From the NCBI GenBank assembly GCA_028281235.1, contig JANQKG010000014.1:1-64000 (forward strand): DNA of 64,000 nucleotides. Direction: 5' to 3'. This document shows positions 21,173-30,397 of the stretch, piece after piece. Each line of letters starts with the position of its first letter. Within the stretch, counting starts at the first letter, position 1. The stretch comes from Afifellaceae bacterium (GTDB lineage Bacteria > Pseudomonadota > Alphaproteobacteria > Rhizobiales > Afifellaceae). The translations under genes and the position numbers were made by a program. Below the pieces are notes generated by a model, which saw nothing but the letters and a program-made list of their open reading frames with translations, did no database searches and had not been told where the DNA came from.

Positions 21173-22628
21173 GCTGCAGGCGGACGCGCATCTCGACCGT
21201 ATGCGCCTTTGAATCGCCGCCCGGCTCGTTGCTTTCTTCTTGTTCGTATTCGTAGCGGGCGGCGAGCGAGGCCGTTCGGCTGAACGCGTATGACGCCTCC
21301 GCGAACCCGGTAAACGTCACATCCTCCCGGTCGCCACCGACGACATATTCGTAAGCCACGCCGCCGCCGCCCGCCAAAAGCACGCGCGGGCTGACCTGGC
21401 GCGCCAGCGTCAGCACGCCGGCATAGACGACGGAGCCCGCTTCGCCGGCGACGCTCGTCGTCTGAACATCGGTGGAGAAATCGAACTGCACCTCCGTCAG
21501 CCGCCGCGGCGACCAGACGATGGCGGCGTTTGCCAGAAACGCCTCAAGCTCGGATAGCCGGCCGTCGTCGAGCTCCTCGTGATGGTAGCCGAGCGACACC
21601 TCGCCGCGCAGCTTGTCGCCGCGATCGATGACGAGTCCGCCCAGAAGCTCGCCCCAGACGCTGGAGCGCCGAAAGCCGCTATTGTCCACCTCCTGGTCGA
21701 AGTCGCGCACGCCGCCCGTGACCTCAACGAACGGTGCGATACCAGAGCCCGCCCTGAAGGCGGCGCGCAGCCGCCCGCCATATTCGGTGCTGTCGAGCTC
21801 ACGACGCGACGCAACACCGCCGCCGGTCAGCGGCACATCGTCGTTGATGGTGCGATCCACAAACCCCGACGGGGTCAGGCTGAACCGCCCGACGCGCTGC
21901 TCTATGCCGAGCGTTGCGTCAAAACTCTGGACGAGCGGACGCTCCGCCGCGCCGCCGGGCGTGTCGGGATCGGTGAAGTCCTCGCGGAACTGCGCGTAAC
22001 CGCCCTCGCCGACGATTGACGTTCGGCTGTTCAGGTCGTAGCGGCCGCTGATACGCACCGCAGCGCTGCTGGTGTTGAACGCGTCATCTTCGTAGAAGAC
22101 GCCCTCCCCACCCAGATCCAGCTCCACACGGTGGCGACCGTCCTCAGAGGTGATGGTCACTTCCGGCGCAACGAGCAGACCCACCGCGTCCGGCCCGTCC
22201 GCGGCCCCGGTGACATTGTCGGTGACGCTCACGCCGATCTCAATCGACGGGCGGATGATGAAGGACCCCACCCGTATGCCGATCGGGTCGAAAGCACCGG
22301 CGCCGACCGGTCGGCCGCGTCGAGCGCGCGCCCGCTCCTCAGCCGTCGTGCCGGGCCCGGCGAGCGTCGGTCCGATCGCCTCCTCGCCGGTTGGGCCGGC
22401 AATCGGCGGACCGATCTCGCTTTCCAGGAGCGACGGTTCCGGCTCCCGGTCCCAGTTCCAGATGTCTTCCTCGTCCTCCTCCGCGGCTTGGGAGGGGCGC
22501 AGCACGAAGTCGATCAAGGTATCGAATGCGCCGGCGCCCGGCCCGCCCGGCGCTTGAACGCCGCCCTGTGCGGCCGCGCCGCTCGTCAGGGCCAGAACGG
22601 CGAAGACCAGGGCTATGGAGCGCAGCAT
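21168..22628 (-). CDS. Outer-membrane beta-barrel protein, BBP2-type
   Basis: A 486-residue secreted protein with a signal peptide (MLRSIALVFAVLALTSGAAA), a Pro/Glu-rich linker of about 90 residues, and a C-terminal region from about residue 120 made of alternating strands: GIRVGSFIIRPSIEIGVSVTDNV, HRVELDLGGEGVFYEDD, FSLTPSGFVDRTI, FAEASYAFSRTASLAARYEYEQEE. It ends in AHTVEMRVRLQR, short of a terminal Phe. The VGSF-x(2)-P-x-I-E-x-G-x(3)-DNV pattern is that of the putative beta-barrel porin 2 (BBP2) family, often linked to exopolysaccharide export. Start 22628 is preferred over a GTG two codons earlier. Confidence 0.78.
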   Translation of the reverse strand: MLRSIALVFAVLALTSGAAAQGGVQAPGGPGAGAFDTLIDFVLRPSQAAEEDEEDIWNWDREPEPSLLESEIGPPIAGPTGEEAIGPTLAGPGTTAEERARARRGRPVGAGAFDPIGIRVGSFIIRPSIEIGVSVTDNVTGAADGPDAVGLLVAPEVTITSEDGRHRVELDLGGEGVFYEDDAFNTSSAAVRISGRYDLNSRTSIVGEGGYAQFREDFTDPDTPGGAAERPLVQSFDATLGIEQRVGRFSLTPSGFVDRTINDDVPLTGGGVASRRELDSTEYGGRLRAAFRAGSGIAPFVEVTGGVRDFDQEVDNSGFRRSSVWGELLGGLVIDRGDKLRGEVSLGYHHEELDDGRLSELEAFLANAAIVWSPRRLTEVQFDFSTDVQTTSVAGEAGSVVYAGVLTLARQVSPRVLLAGGGGVAYEYVVGGDREDVTFTGFAEASYAFSRTASLAARYEYEQEESNEPGGDSKAHTVEMRVRLQR

Positions 22629-22777
22629 GTTCACCCGGGCGCGGTCACGCGGGACCCGGCCCGCCGAGCCCGCTTTAACGAGAGGTAAAGCCGCATGGTT
22701 AACAACACCTTTCCGGGTCGCCCGAAGTCTCGCGCTTCCCGTGGCGGCGTGCTAATCGTCAGAAAAAGGACCAAGGT

Positions 22778-23773
22778 ATGAGTTCCGCGCCCGCCCACAA
22801 GCCACATCTCGTCGACGACGTTTCCCCCGCCATCCGGACGCTGCGCATGGACGCCGCCGGTCTGCAGGCCATGGAGAACGCGCTTGCCGGGCCGATGCAC
22901 GAGCCGTTTCAGCGCACCTGTGAGATGATCTCCAACGCCGAAGGGCGCGTCATCGTCACCGGCATGGGCAAGAGCGGCCATGTCGGCGCCAAGGTGGCGG
23001 CGACGCTGGCCTCCACCGGGACGCCGGCCTTCTTCGTGCACCCGGCCGAGGCGAGCCATGGCGACCTCGGCATGATCACGCCGCATGATGTGATTCTGGC
23101 GCTGTCGTGGTCCGGCGAAACGGCGGAACTGCGCAACATCGTCTTCTATTCCCGCCGCTTCCGCGTCCCGTTCATCGCCATGACGTCACGGCCCGATTCC
23201 ACCCTGGCGCAATATGCCGATATCAGCCTGGTCATGCCGCGGGTGGAGGAGGCCTGCCCGCACGGCCTGGCACCGACGACTTCTACCTTGATGCAACTGG
23301 CGCTGGGCGATGCGCTGGCCATTGCGCTGCTTGAATCACGCGGCTTCACGGCCGACGACTTCCTCAAGTTCCACCCCGGCGGCTCACTGGGCGCCAATTT
23401 GACCCATGTGCGCGACGTGATGCATCGCGGCGACCGGCTGCCTTTGGCGCCCGTCGGCACGCCGATGGGCGAGGCGCTGCTCCTCATCTCGCAAAAGGGC
23501 TTTGGCTGCCTGGGCGTCACCGACAAGCACGGCAGACTGGCCGGCATCATCACCGATGGTGACCTGCGCCGTCACCTCACCGGCGACATCTTCTCCCACA
23601 ACGTGGAGGACGTGATGACGCCCGACCCGAAGACGATCGCGCCCGACGCGCTGGTCGCTTCCGCGCTCGATATCCTCAACAGCGCCGCCATCACCGCGCT
23701 TCTTGTTGTGGAGCGCAACAAGCCGGTCGGCATCGTCCACCTGCACGATCTTCTGCGCATCGGCGCGGTGTAG
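22778..23773 (+). CDS. kdsD: D-arabinose-5-phosphate isomerase (KpsF/GutQ family)
   Basis: A 331-residue isomerase making arabinose-5-phosphate from ribulose-5-phosphate, the first step to Kdo of lipopolysaccharide. It has an N-terminal SIS domain with VTGMGKSGHVGAKVAATLAS, PAEASHGDLGMI, ALSWSGETAELRN and MPRVEEACPHGLAPTTST (catalytic-type residues). Two CBS repeats follow at about 210-325, with MGEALLLISQKGFGCLGVTD, IITDGDLRRHL and VGIVHLHDLLRIG. The ATG at 22778 has AAGG upstream. An imperfect CtrA-like sequence TTAACGAGAGGTAAA lies about 100 bases before the start. Confidence 0.92.
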   Translation: MSSAPAHKPHLVDDVSPAIRTLRMDAAGLQAMENALAGPMHEPFQRTCEMISNAEGRVIVTGMGKSGHVGAKVAATLASTGTPAFFVHPAEASHGDLGMITPHDVILALSWSGETAELRNIVFYSRRFRVPFIAMTSRPDSTLAQYADISLVMPRVEEACPHGLAPTTSTLMQLALGDALAIALLESRGFTADDFLKFHPGGSLGANLTHVRDVMHRGDRLPLAPVGTPMGEALLLISQKGFGCLGVTDKHGRLAGIITDGDLRRHLTGDIFSHNVEDVMTPDPKTIAPDALVASALDILNSAAITALLVVERNKPVGIVHLHDLLRIGAV

Positions 23774-24147
23774 GTGCGCCCCACTCACGTAGCCCGGATG
23801 AAGCGAAGCGCAATCCGGGAGAGCCTCTCGACCGCGATCAAACCTCGCGTCTGTCATCCCGGTTCGGCCGAAGGCCGAGACCGGGACCCATGAACACAAT
23901 CAAGTCGGGTCAGCGCATGTGTTTCGCCCACCGACCTCGGGGGTTATGGATCCCGCACAGCGCCGCTCCACGGCGCTTGTGGGATGACAAAAGAGAGGGT
24001 GTATGAGTGAGCCCCGCATTTCGCTTGCGCTTCATGCGGGCTACGAATGATCGCCGCCGCGTAGCCCGGATGGAGCGAAGTGCAATCCGGGGACACGCTC
24101 GGCCGGGATGACAAACGAGAGGGGCTGCGCAAGGACGCCAAGAAGGC
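23774..24147. repeat. Gene-free stretch of dispersed palindromic repeats
   Basis: About 370 bases between kdsD and nfeD. It holds two direct copies of the repeat running from GTAGCCCGGATG to GCAATCCGGG (23789-23819 and 24061-24091), a reversed variant at about 24020-24052, a GTCATCCCGG...CCGGGACC palindrome (23853-23887) and a related GGATCCCGCACAG...TGTGGGATGAC palindrome (about 23948-23990). No gene is credible here. The same repeat types occur at 4.1-4.4, 26.7, 47.4-47.6 and 59.1 kb. Confidence 0.8.
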
Positions 24148-24594
24148 TCAGGCCGCGTCCACAATCAGGATCGTGCCATCGGCCCCGGTGACGACAACGC
24201 GGGTCCCCGCCGGCGCGTCCGGCCCGCGGACCTGCCACACCGAATCGTCGATCGTGACGCGTCCGCGCCCCTCCACGATCGGTTCAGAAAGAACGAAGGT
24301 CTGTCCCGTCAGCCGGCTGGCCCTGAGGTTCAGATGCGGGTCGGCTGTCTCGCCATTGACGTTGCCGGCGAAGCGCCGCCCGATCAGAGCCGCGACAATG
24401 GAAAGCACGACAAAGCCCAGCACCTGCATCTGCCACGGCCAGTCGACCAGGAGCGCGCTGATGCCGATCAAAATGGCGGCAATGCCGAACCAGAGGAAAA
24501 AGAACCCCGGCGCCAGGACCTCAATCCCGAGGAGCAGAAGACCGAGGATCCACCACGTCCACCCGCCCAAAGAATCGATCAGCTCGCCGATCAT
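24148..24594 (-). CDS. NfeD family membrane protein
   Basis: A 148-residue NfeD-like protein without the protease half. Three membrane helices lie in the first 75 residues (WTWWILGLLLLGIEVLAPGF, FLWFGIAAILIGISALL, MQVLGFVVLSIVAALIG), and a C-terminal OB-fold follows (GQTFVLSEPIVEGRGRVTIDDSVWQVRG, VVVTGADGTILIV). Short NfeD proteins bind stomatin-family partners and help organise membrane microdomains. The ATG at 24594 follows the stop of the stomatin gene by one base (TGAGATG), so the two are co-translated. Start choice over an earlier GTG rests on that arrangement and GGGG spacing. Confidence 0.9.
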   Translation of the reverse strand: MIGELIDSLGGWTWWILGLLLLGIEVLAPGFFFLWFGIAAILIGISALLVDWPWQMQVLGFVVLSIVAALIGRRFAGNVNGETADPHLNLRASRLTGQTFVLSEPIVEGRGRVTIDDSVWQVRGPDAPAGTRVVVTGADGTILIVDAA

Positions 24595-24595
24595 C

Positions 24596-25606
24596 TCAGG
24601 CCCCACTGCCCTCCTCGCCGCCGGCGGGCGGCGTGACGCCGGTCACCGGCACCGACCCGGCCGTCCGCTGCGGCACAGCACCACGCTCATTGTCGCGGAA
24701 CACCTCCTTGGCGATCTCCCCGATGCCGGCAAGCGACCCGACGATGCCGGAGGCCTCAATCGGTAACAGGAATGTCTTCTGGTTGGGTGAGCGGGCGAAA
24801 GCCTCAAGCGATTCAACATAACGCTGCGCTACGAAGTAATTGATAGCCTGCATGTCGCCGGCGGCGATCGCCTCACTGACGGAGGCCGTGGCTTTCGCTT
24901 CGGCCTCCGCTTCGCGCTCGCGCGCCTCCGCGTCGCGGAACGCCGCCTCGCGGCGGCCCTCCGCCTCAAGTATCTGCGCCTGCTTCTGGCCTTCCGCCTG
25001 CAGGATTTGCGCCTGCCGCTGTCCTTCCGCCTCCAAGATCGTGGCGCGTTTCTCGCGTTCCGCCATCATCTGCCGCGCCATGGATTCCACCAGGTTCTTC
25101 GGCGGATCGATGTCCTTGATCTCAATGCGCGTGATCTTCACGCCCCATGGCGACGCCGCAGCATCGACCACGCGCAGAAGCCGCTGGTTGATCTCATCGC
25201 GATTCGACAGCAACTCGTCGAGGTCCATCGACCCCATGACGGAGCGGATGTTGGTCATCGTGAGGTTGAGGATGGCGTTCTCAAGCTGATTGACCTCATA
25301 GGCCGCACGCGCCGCGTCCATGACCTGGAAGAACGTGATGCCGTTGGCCGTCACCGTGGCGTTGTCGCGGGTGATCACCTCTTGGCTCGCGACATCAAGC
25401 ACCGTCTCCATCATGTTCATTTTCGATCCGATGCGATCGACGAACGGCACGATGATGCTGAGACCCGGCTTCAGCGTCCGTGTGTAGCGGCCGAAACGCT
25501 CCACCGTGTAATTGAAGCCCTGCGGCACGGTCTTGACCGCCGAGATCACAACGATCACAGCGAACACAACCAGGACGATGACGGCTATATCGAAGCCGCT
25601 GATCAT
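24596..25606 (-). CDS. SPFH/Band 7 stomatin-like protein (paraslipin type)
   Basis: A 336-residue membrane-anchored SPFH protein, homologous to the YbbK/QmcA and paraslipin group. The N-terminal hairpin is ISGFDIAVIVLVVFAVIVVIS; the SPFH domain runs from about 30 to 190 (VERFGRYTRTLKPGLSIIVPF, VASQEVITRDNATVTANGI, MTNIRSVMGSMDLDELLSNRDEIN, GVKITRIEIKDIDPP). A coiled coil follows, rich in repeats of ILEAEGQRQAQI, and a Pro/Gly tail ends it. ATG 25606 has AAGGAG seven bases upstream. It is paired with nfeD, as is usual. Confidence 0.93.
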   Translation of the reverse strand: MISGFDIAVIVLVVFAVIVVISAVKTVPQGFNYTVERFGRYTRTLKPGLSIIVPFVDRIGSKMNMMETVLDVASQEVITRDNATVTANGITFFQVMDAARAAYEVNQLENAILNLTMTNIRSVMGSMDLDELLSNRDEINQRLLRVVDAAASPWGVKITRIEIKDIDPPKNLVESMARQMMAEREKRATILEAEGQRQAQILQAEGQKQAQILEAEGRREAAFRDAEAREREAEAEAKATASVSEAIAAGDMQAINYFVAQRYVESLEAFARSPNQKTFLLPIEASGIVGSLAGIGEIAKEVFRDNERGAVPQRTAGSVPVTGVTPPAGGEEGSGA

Positions 25607-25709
25607 GCGGATCTCCTTCAACCCCGGGGGAGAATGGCTGGAATTGCGGCCTGTGGCAATTATCCACGCGGGCCGAGTCGTGGCGGAGACAGACGGCTAC
25701 CACATCTGA

Positions 25710-25795
25710 GAGCCTGTTTGAAAATCAACCTCACGGCGGGCGGCCGTCTGATTGACTATCGACACGGCACCCGGCGAGCATTCTCAGACGGGCTC
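25710..25795. repeat. Inverted-repeat element, family B, copy 1
   Basis: Ends GAGCCTGTTTGA (25710-25721) and TCAGACGGGCTC (25784-25795) are inverted repeats. The internal motif ATCAACCTCACGGCG is shared with the copies at 29023, 52246 and 54229. This 86-bp copy lies between two divergent gene starts, so unlike the others it does not touch a stop codon. Confidence 0.8.
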
Positions 25796-25856
25796 TGACG
25801 TGACGCGCCACCCCCGGACGTTCATAACATCACGCCTATCAGCAAGAGGAAGCACT

Positions 25857-26705
25857 ATGTCTCAGCACCCTGCGCTCGCTCCCGGCCGCACCGCCGTCAT
25901 AACCGGCGCGGCCAGCGGCATCGGCCTCGCCGCGGCGGAGCGCTTCGCCGATCTCGGCATGAAGCTCTGCCTAGCCGACGTGAACGAAACGGCCCTGGAT
26001 GATGCAGTCGCTGCGGTGGCGCGCCGAGCCGGCCGTCCCGAAGACGTGATCGGCGTGCCGACCGACGTGGCGCAGCGCGAGGCGATCGAAACCCTGAAGG
26101 CGCGCGCCTACGAGGCATTCGGCGAAGTTGCGCTGCTCATGAACAATGCCGGCCGCGAAGGCGACGGCAAGCTCCTCGGCGGCGACGACTGGAGCGCCAT
26201 CATCGACGTGAACCTGTGGGGCGTGGTGCACGGCATGCAAGTCTTTGCCCCCGCCATGGTGGAGCAAGGAACGCCCGCGGCCATCGTCAATACCGGGTCC
26301 AAGCAGGGGATCACCTGCCCGCCGGGCAACACCGCCTACAATGTCTCAAAGGCCGGCTTGAAGGTAGCGACGGAGGCGCTCGCCCACGATCTCCGCAACA
26401 TCGATAATTGCCGGGTCAGCGTGCACCTTCTCATTCCCGGATTCACGTTCACCAACATCGCCAACTGGCCGGCGGGCACGGAGAAGCCCGCCAGCTCCTG
26501 GACGTCGGAGCAGGTGATCGACTTCATGCTTCCGGCGATGGAGCGCGGCGACTTCTACATCCTCTGCCCCGACAACGACGTCACGCGCGAGATGGACGAG
26601 AAACGGATGCGCTGGTCGGTCGGCGACATTATCGAAAACCGCCCGGCGCTGTCGCGCTGGCACCCCGACTACAAGGACGCTTTCGCAGATTATATGGCGA
26701 AGTAG
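25857..26705 (+). CDS. SDR family oxidoreductase
   Basis: A 282-residue classical short-chain dehydrogenase/reductase. NAD(P)-binding TGAASGIGLAAAERFA near residue 18, the MNNAGREG loop, the catalytic Ser in VNTGSKQG and Y-x-x-x-K in AYNVSKAGLK are present; the Ser position reads Gly-Ser. The substrate cannot be predicted. The start at 25857 has AAGAGGA seven bases upstream. It is flanked by repeats on both sides and by no functional partner. Confidence 0.87.
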   Translation: MSQHPALAPGRTAVITGAASGIGLAAAERFADLGMKLCLADVNETALDDAVAAVARRAGRPEDVIGVPTDVAQREAIETLKARAYEAFGEVALLMNNAGREGDGKLLGGDDWSAIIDVNLWGVVHGMQVFAPAMVEQGTPAAIVNTGSKQGITCPPGNTAYNVSKAGLKVATEALAHDLRNIDNCRVSVHLLIPGFTFTNIANWPAGTEKPASSWTSEQVIDFMLPAMERGDFYILCPDNDVTREMDEKRMRWSVGDIIENRPALSRWHPDYKDAFADYMAK

Positions 26706-26719
26706 TTGCCCGCTTTCCT

Positions 26720-26945
26720 TTGTCATTCCGGAAAGCACGTCAGCGCTTGTCCGGAACCTATAGCCACCGGGGCAGATGGGCGAAACGCCGGGCGCTGAGC
26801 CTTCCCTGACTTGCCTATGTTCATAGGTCCCGGCCTCGGCCTGTCGGCCGAACCGGGATGACAATCGAGGGGTTCGTCTGGTGACGCGACCGGCAGCATG
26901 GATTGCCGGGTCGAGCCCGGCAATGACGACAACAAGGGAAGGCGC
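26720..26945. repeat. Dispersed palindromes downstream of the SDR gene
   Basis: The gap between the convergent SDR and minE genes holds GTCATTCCGGAAAG...TTGTCCGGAAC (about 26722-26757), a reversed GGTCCCGGCC...CCGGGATGAC palindrome (26827-26862) and ATTGCCGGG-TCGAG-CCCGGCAAT (about 26901-26924). These are of the same families as at 4.25, 23.85 and 47.5 kb. They may act as terminators; there is no gene. Confidence 0.7.
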
Positions 26946-26978
26946 CCCGTTGCAACGAAGCGAGGTCGCCTGCGCGCG

Positions 26979-27284
26979 CTACCCCGCGGCCGCCGCAGCG
27001 GCTGCCACCTTCGGCCGCTCCAGCTTGGAAAGCGGCTCCGTCGGCGTCGGAATCTCGATGTCGACGGCGAGCGTGGAAACGGCCTTGCCGCGTTCCATCT
27101 TGACCTGAACCTTGTCGCTGTCGACGCTCACATGCTTCTTCAGCACCGCCAATATCTCCTCCCGGAGAACGGCGACCAGATCAGACCCGCCGGCGATGGT
27201 TCGCTCATGCGCCAGCAGGATTTGCAGGCGCTCACGCGCCACCGGCGCGGATTTGCGCTTACTGAACAGATTGAGCAGGTTCAT
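26979..27284 (-). CDS. minE: Cell division topological specificity factor MinE
   Basis: A 101-residue MinE. The N-terminal membrane-binding and anti-MinCD helix ([26 protein letters not shown]) is followed by the dimerisation domain ([30 protein letters not shown]). It stimulates MinD ATPase and drives pole-to-pole oscillation. The C-terminus has an extra Pro/Glu segment and a run of alanines. ATGA overlap with minD. Confidence 0.94.
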   Translation of the reverse strand: MNLLNLFSKRKSAPVARERLQILLAHERTIAGGSDLVAVLREEILAVLKKHVSVDSDKVQVKMERGKAVSTLAVDIEIPTPTEPLSKLERPKVAAAAAAAG

Positions 27285-28096
27285 GCAGCCCTCCGCATGA
27301 ACAGCCTACCAAGCAGGCTTCTGCGGTCCGTCGGTATGGTTAGAAGCACCGTCTCGCCGGAGAGCCGCTTGGCCGCATCCGCATAGGCGCGCGCCGGGCC
27401 GCTCAAGGGATTGGAGATCGTCACCGGCGACCCGAGATTGGACGCTTTGAGAACCTCTTCGCTTTCGGGAATGATCCCCAGAAGCGGGATGGAGAGGATT
27501 TCAAGCACATCCTCCGTCTTGAGCATCTCGCCGCGCTCCGCGCGTGCCGGATCGTAGCGGGTGAGGAGGAGATGCTTGTCGATGCGCTCGCCCTTTTCCG
27601 CGCGCGCGGTCTTGGCGTCGAGCAGACCGATGATGCGGTCTGAATCGCGCACCGAGGACACCTCGGGATTGGTGACGACGATCGCGACATCGGCGTGCCG
27701 CATCGCCAAAGTGGCGCCGCGTTCAATGCCGGCCGGGCTGTCGCAGATGACCCAGTCGAACTTCTCGCGAAGCTCGTTCATGACCTGGCTCACGCCCTCC
27801 TCCGTCAGCGCGTCCTTGTCACGCGTCTGCGAGGCGGGAAGCAGGCACAGCGTGTCCACCCGTTTGTCGCGGATCAGCGCCTGCGGCAGCTTGGCGTCGC
27901 CCTGGACAACGTTGATCAGGTCGTAGACGACGCGCCGTTCCGCACCCATGACCAGGTCCAAATTGCGCAGTCCGACGTCGAAATCGACCACGACGACGTT
28001 CTTGCCATCCTTGGCCAGAGCAGCACCGATAGCGGCTGTCGAGGTCGTCTTGCCGACACCGCCCTTACCTGAAGTAACGACCAGAACTTTGGCCAT
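27281..28096 (-). CDS. minD: Septum site-determining protein MinD
   Basis: A 271-residue ParA-type ATPase. Deviant Walker [17 protein letters not shown] near residue 9, switch region [34 protein letters not shown] (Walker B), and a C-terminal amphipathic membrane-targeting helix ([11 protein letters not shown]). With ATP it dimerises on the membrane and recruits MinC. Start ATG 28096 follows AAGGAGGGAG. Second gene of minCDE. Confidence 0.96.
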   Translation of the reverse strand: MAKVLVVTSGKGGVGKTTSTAAIGAALAKDGKNVVVVDFDVGLRNLDLVMGAERRVVYDLINVVQGDAKLPQALIRDKRVDTLCLLPASQTRDKDALTEEGVSQVMNELREKFDWVICDSPAGIERGATLAMRHADVAIVVTNPEVSSVRDSDRIIGLLDAKTARAEKGERIDKHLLLTRYDPARAERGEMLKTEDVLEILSIPLLGIIPESEEVLKASNLGSPVTISNPLSGPARAYADAAKRLSGETVLLTIPTDRRSLLGRLFMRRAA

Positions 28097-28116
28097 GTGA
28101 CTCCCTCCTTATAATC

Positions 28117-28887
28117 TCAACTGAGCGTCGCCATCGCCATGGTTTCGCCATCGAGCCAGGCCTGAACCGGCCGACCACGAAATTGCGGATCCATCTCATC
28201 GGCTGTCCGGTAGAGCCCGTCGATGGCGATGAGCTCCGCCTCCAGTTTGTTGCAGAAGATGCGCGCCTGGGCGTCGCCGGTGGAGCCGGCAATGGCCCGT
28301 CCGCGCAGCGCCCCGTAGATATGGATCGAGCCTCCCGCCACCACCTCCGAGCCGGACGCGACCGACCCCAGAATGGTCAAATCCCCCTGCGGGAAGATGA
28401 CCGACTGCCCGGAGCGCACCGGGCTGTCGTGAACGAGCGAGGCGGGCCGCGACGCGTCCGCCGGTTCCGCCGCCGGCATGACGGGCGGATTGGCGTTCTC
28501 GTTAGCGGCAGGCGCGGACGGCTTCGCGACCGGCGCCGGCGCATCGGGCAGGTCGTTGACGGCCTTGGATGCGCTTCCGCCGCCCACCAGCGGCGGCATG
28601 CCAAGCCCCAGGAACGAGGCCTTGGTACCCTCCACGCCCATGATCCGGATGTTGCGCGAGCCAAGATCGGCGATCAGCTTCGCCAGGGCCTCCTTGTCGA
28701 GCGGCAGGCCGGAGACGTCCAAGATGATGGGACGCCCGACGAAATAGCCGGGGGATTTCGCGCTCCATTCGTCGAGTTCGGCAAGCCACTCGTCCAGCGG
28801 CTCTTCCGGCGCAAAGACCAGCGCCATGAAGGAACGGCCGCGGAAACGGAGCGACTTGCGTTGTTGTATGGCAACGTTCGCGTTCAA
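28117..28887 (-). CDS. minC: Septum site-determining protein MinC
   Basis: A 256-residue FtsZ-polymerisation inhibitor. The N-terminal domain includes SLRFRGRSFMALVFAPEEPLDEWLAELD and ILDVSGLPLDKEALAKLIADL. A Pro/Ala linker lies at about 115-155, and the C-terminal beta-helix carries VRSGQSVIFPQGDLTILGSV, SGSEVVAGGSIHIYGALRGRA and the MinD-binding GARIFCNKLEAELIAIDG-like stretch. The start is a TTG at 28887 with GAGG six bases upstream. A full CtrA box lies 46-60 bases before the start. First gene of minCDE. Confidence 0.93.
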   Translation of the reverse strand: MNANVAIQQRKSLRFRGRSFMALVFAPEEPLDEWLAELDEWSAKSPGYFVGRPIILDVSGLPLDKEALAKLIADLGSRNIRIMGVEGTKASFLGLGMPPLVGGGSASKAVNDLPDAPAPVAKPSAPAANENANPPVMPAAEPADASRPASLVHDSPVRSGQSVIFPQGDLTILGSVASGSEVVAGGSIHIYGALRGRAIAGSTGDAQARIFCNKLEAELIAIDGLYRTADEMDPQFRGRPVQAWLDGETMAMATLS

Positions 28888-28932
28888 AGTCGGCCTCGTT
28901 AACTGCTTCGTTACGATTTGAGGCCGCTCTGG

Positions 28933-28947
28933 TTAAGCAGCGGTTAA
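28933..28947 (-). promoter_or_regulatory. CtrA box upstream of minCDE
   Basis: TTAAGCAGCGGTTAA is an exact match to the CtrA consensus TTAA-N7-TTAA, 46-60 bases before minC. A weaker half-match (TTAACTGCTTCGTTA, about 28898-28912) lies closer. CtrA control of minCDE is known in Sinorhizobium meliloti; here it is inferred from the sequence. Confidence 0.75.
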
Positions 28948-29022
28948 CGATGATCGCTTTCCGGTAAGAAACGTCGGCAGCCGCGCGCCGCGGGCTTGCC
29001 GCTGCAAGCGGCGATCCCTTTA

Positions 29023-29204
29023 GAGCCTGTTTAAAGAGCCAACCTCACGGCGCGAGGCCGGATCATCAGACGTTCGCTCGCGCCAGAAAGGTCGGTCCCG
29101 GCTCTAAAATCAAAGAACAAGAGCCCCCAACCGGCCTTTTCCTGGCAGGCGGCCGTCTGATCAGTTGTCGACACGGCGCGAGGTCGGCATTCTCAAACGG
29201 GCTC
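29023..29204. repeat. Inverted-repeat element, family B, copy 2 (long form)
   Basis: Ends GAGCCTGTTTAA and TCAAACGGGCTC bound a 182-bp element. The interior includes AACCTCACGGCGCGAGGCC and a second internal GGCTCTAAAATC junction, so this may be two copies nested or fused. Its final C (29204) is the first base of the hemH stop codon complement, so the element abuts hemH. Confidence 0.78.
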
Positions 29205-30283
29205 TAGATCCAGCCCTGCAGCTCGCGCACGACGACGTTGGAGATCACCCGCATGCCCGCCGGCGAATCGTTAAGGCATGGGATGTGCGCGAAGTTCTCA
29301 CCGCCATGCTCAAGGAAGACCTCGCGATTCTCGACCGCGATCTCCTCCAGCGTCTCCAGACAATCTGAGACGAAACCCGGATTGATGATGGCAAGCCGTT
29401 TCACGCCCTCGCCTGCCAGGCGCTCCACGGTCTCGTCGGTGTAGGGCTTCAGCCATTCTTCCGGTCCGAAACGCGACTGAAAGGTGGTGATCAGCCGCTC
29501 CTCCGGCCAACCGAGCCGCTCGCGCATGAGCCGCGACGTCTTCTGGCAATGGCAATGATACGGGTCGCCCTTCTGAAAATAGGAAAGCGGCAAGCCGTGA
29601 TAGGACGCGATCAGAACGTCCGGCGTGAAGTCGAGTGCGGCGAGATGCGTTTCGATGCTCTCCACCAGCGCGTCGATATAGACCGGCTCGTCGTGATAGG
29701 GTGGAACGGTGCGCAGCGCCGGCTGCCAGCGCATCGTCTTCAACGCATCGAACGCCACGTCATTGACCGTCGCGGTCGTGCTGGCGCTGTATTGCGGATA
29801 GAGCGGAAACACCAAGATGCGCTCGCACCCTGCCTCGCGCAGCGCCTCCAGCCGCGAGGCCACGCTCGGCTTGCCGTAGCGCATCGCCCAGTCAACGACG
29901 AGCAACCCCTCGCCGGCCAGCTCCGCGGCAAGCTTCTCAGCCTGTGAGCGGGTGAATGTCCTGAGCGGTGATTCGTTCTTTGCCTCATTCCAGATGGAGG
30001 CATAAAGCGCGCCGCTTTTGGTCGGACGGGTCGAAAGCACGATGCCCTGCAGGATGGGCTGCCAAATTAGCCATGGCCACTCGATGACCCGGCGATCCGA
30101 CAGGAACTCATTAAGATAGCGCCGCATCGGCCAATAGGAGGTGCCCTCCGGCGTGCCGAGATTGACCAGAAGCACGCCGATGCGCCCGGCCCCAACCGCC
30201 GGATGATCGGCGGGCAGGCGCACGGCACGCGCCTCCTCGCGGCGCGTTTCGGCATGCCTGAAGGTAGGTGTGGGCTTCAGCAC
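29204..30283 (-). CDS. hemH: Ferrochelatase
   Basis: A 359-residue ferrochelatase inserting Fe(II) into protoporphyrin IX, the last step of haem synthesis. Motifs: GVLLVNLGTPEG near residue 35, FPLYPQYSASTTATV, the metal-site histidine in ASYHGLPLSYFQKGDPYHCHCQ, and GFVSDCLETLEEI near the C-terminus. It is somewhat long at the N-terminus (about 30 extra residues), so an internal start is possible. The CHCQ segment is typical of proteobacterial forms. Its stop abuts a family B repeat. Confidence 0.95.
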   Translation of the reverse strand: MLKPTPTFRHAETRREEARAVRLPADHPAVGAGRIGVLLVNLGTPEGTSYWPMRRYLNEFLSDRRVIEWPWLIWQPILQGIVLSTRPTKSGALYASIWNEAKNESPLRTFTRSQAEKLAAELAGEGLLVVDWAMRYGKPSVASRLEALREAGCERILVFPLYPQYSASTTATVNDVAFDALKTMRWQPALRTVPPYHDEPVYIDALVESIETHLAALDFTPDVLIASYHGLPLSYFQKGDPYHCHCQKTSRLMRERLGWPEERLITTFQSRFGPEEWLKPYTDETVERLAGEGVKRLAIINPGFVSDCLETLEEIAVENREVFLEHGGENFAHIPCLNDSPAGMRVISNVVVRELQGWI

Positions 30284-30397
30284 CGTGCATTCTCCTTCCG
30301 GCGGAGAAAATAGAACACCGGCGCGCGCCGTCCAGCCCAGTGAGGCCCAGCCCAGTGAGGCAAAGTGCGCCGTTACGCGGGCTAAAGCAGGATCAGG

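Noticed and set aside
22671-22700. CtrA-like sequence TTAACGAGAGGTAAA upstream of kdsD
   Set aside because: One half-site is off consensus (TAAA in place of TTAA), so I do not list it as a site.
30334-30362. Short direct repeat AGCCCAGTGAGGC upstream of ior/hemH junction
   Set aside because: Two adjacent 13-base copies only; likely replication slippage with no evident role.
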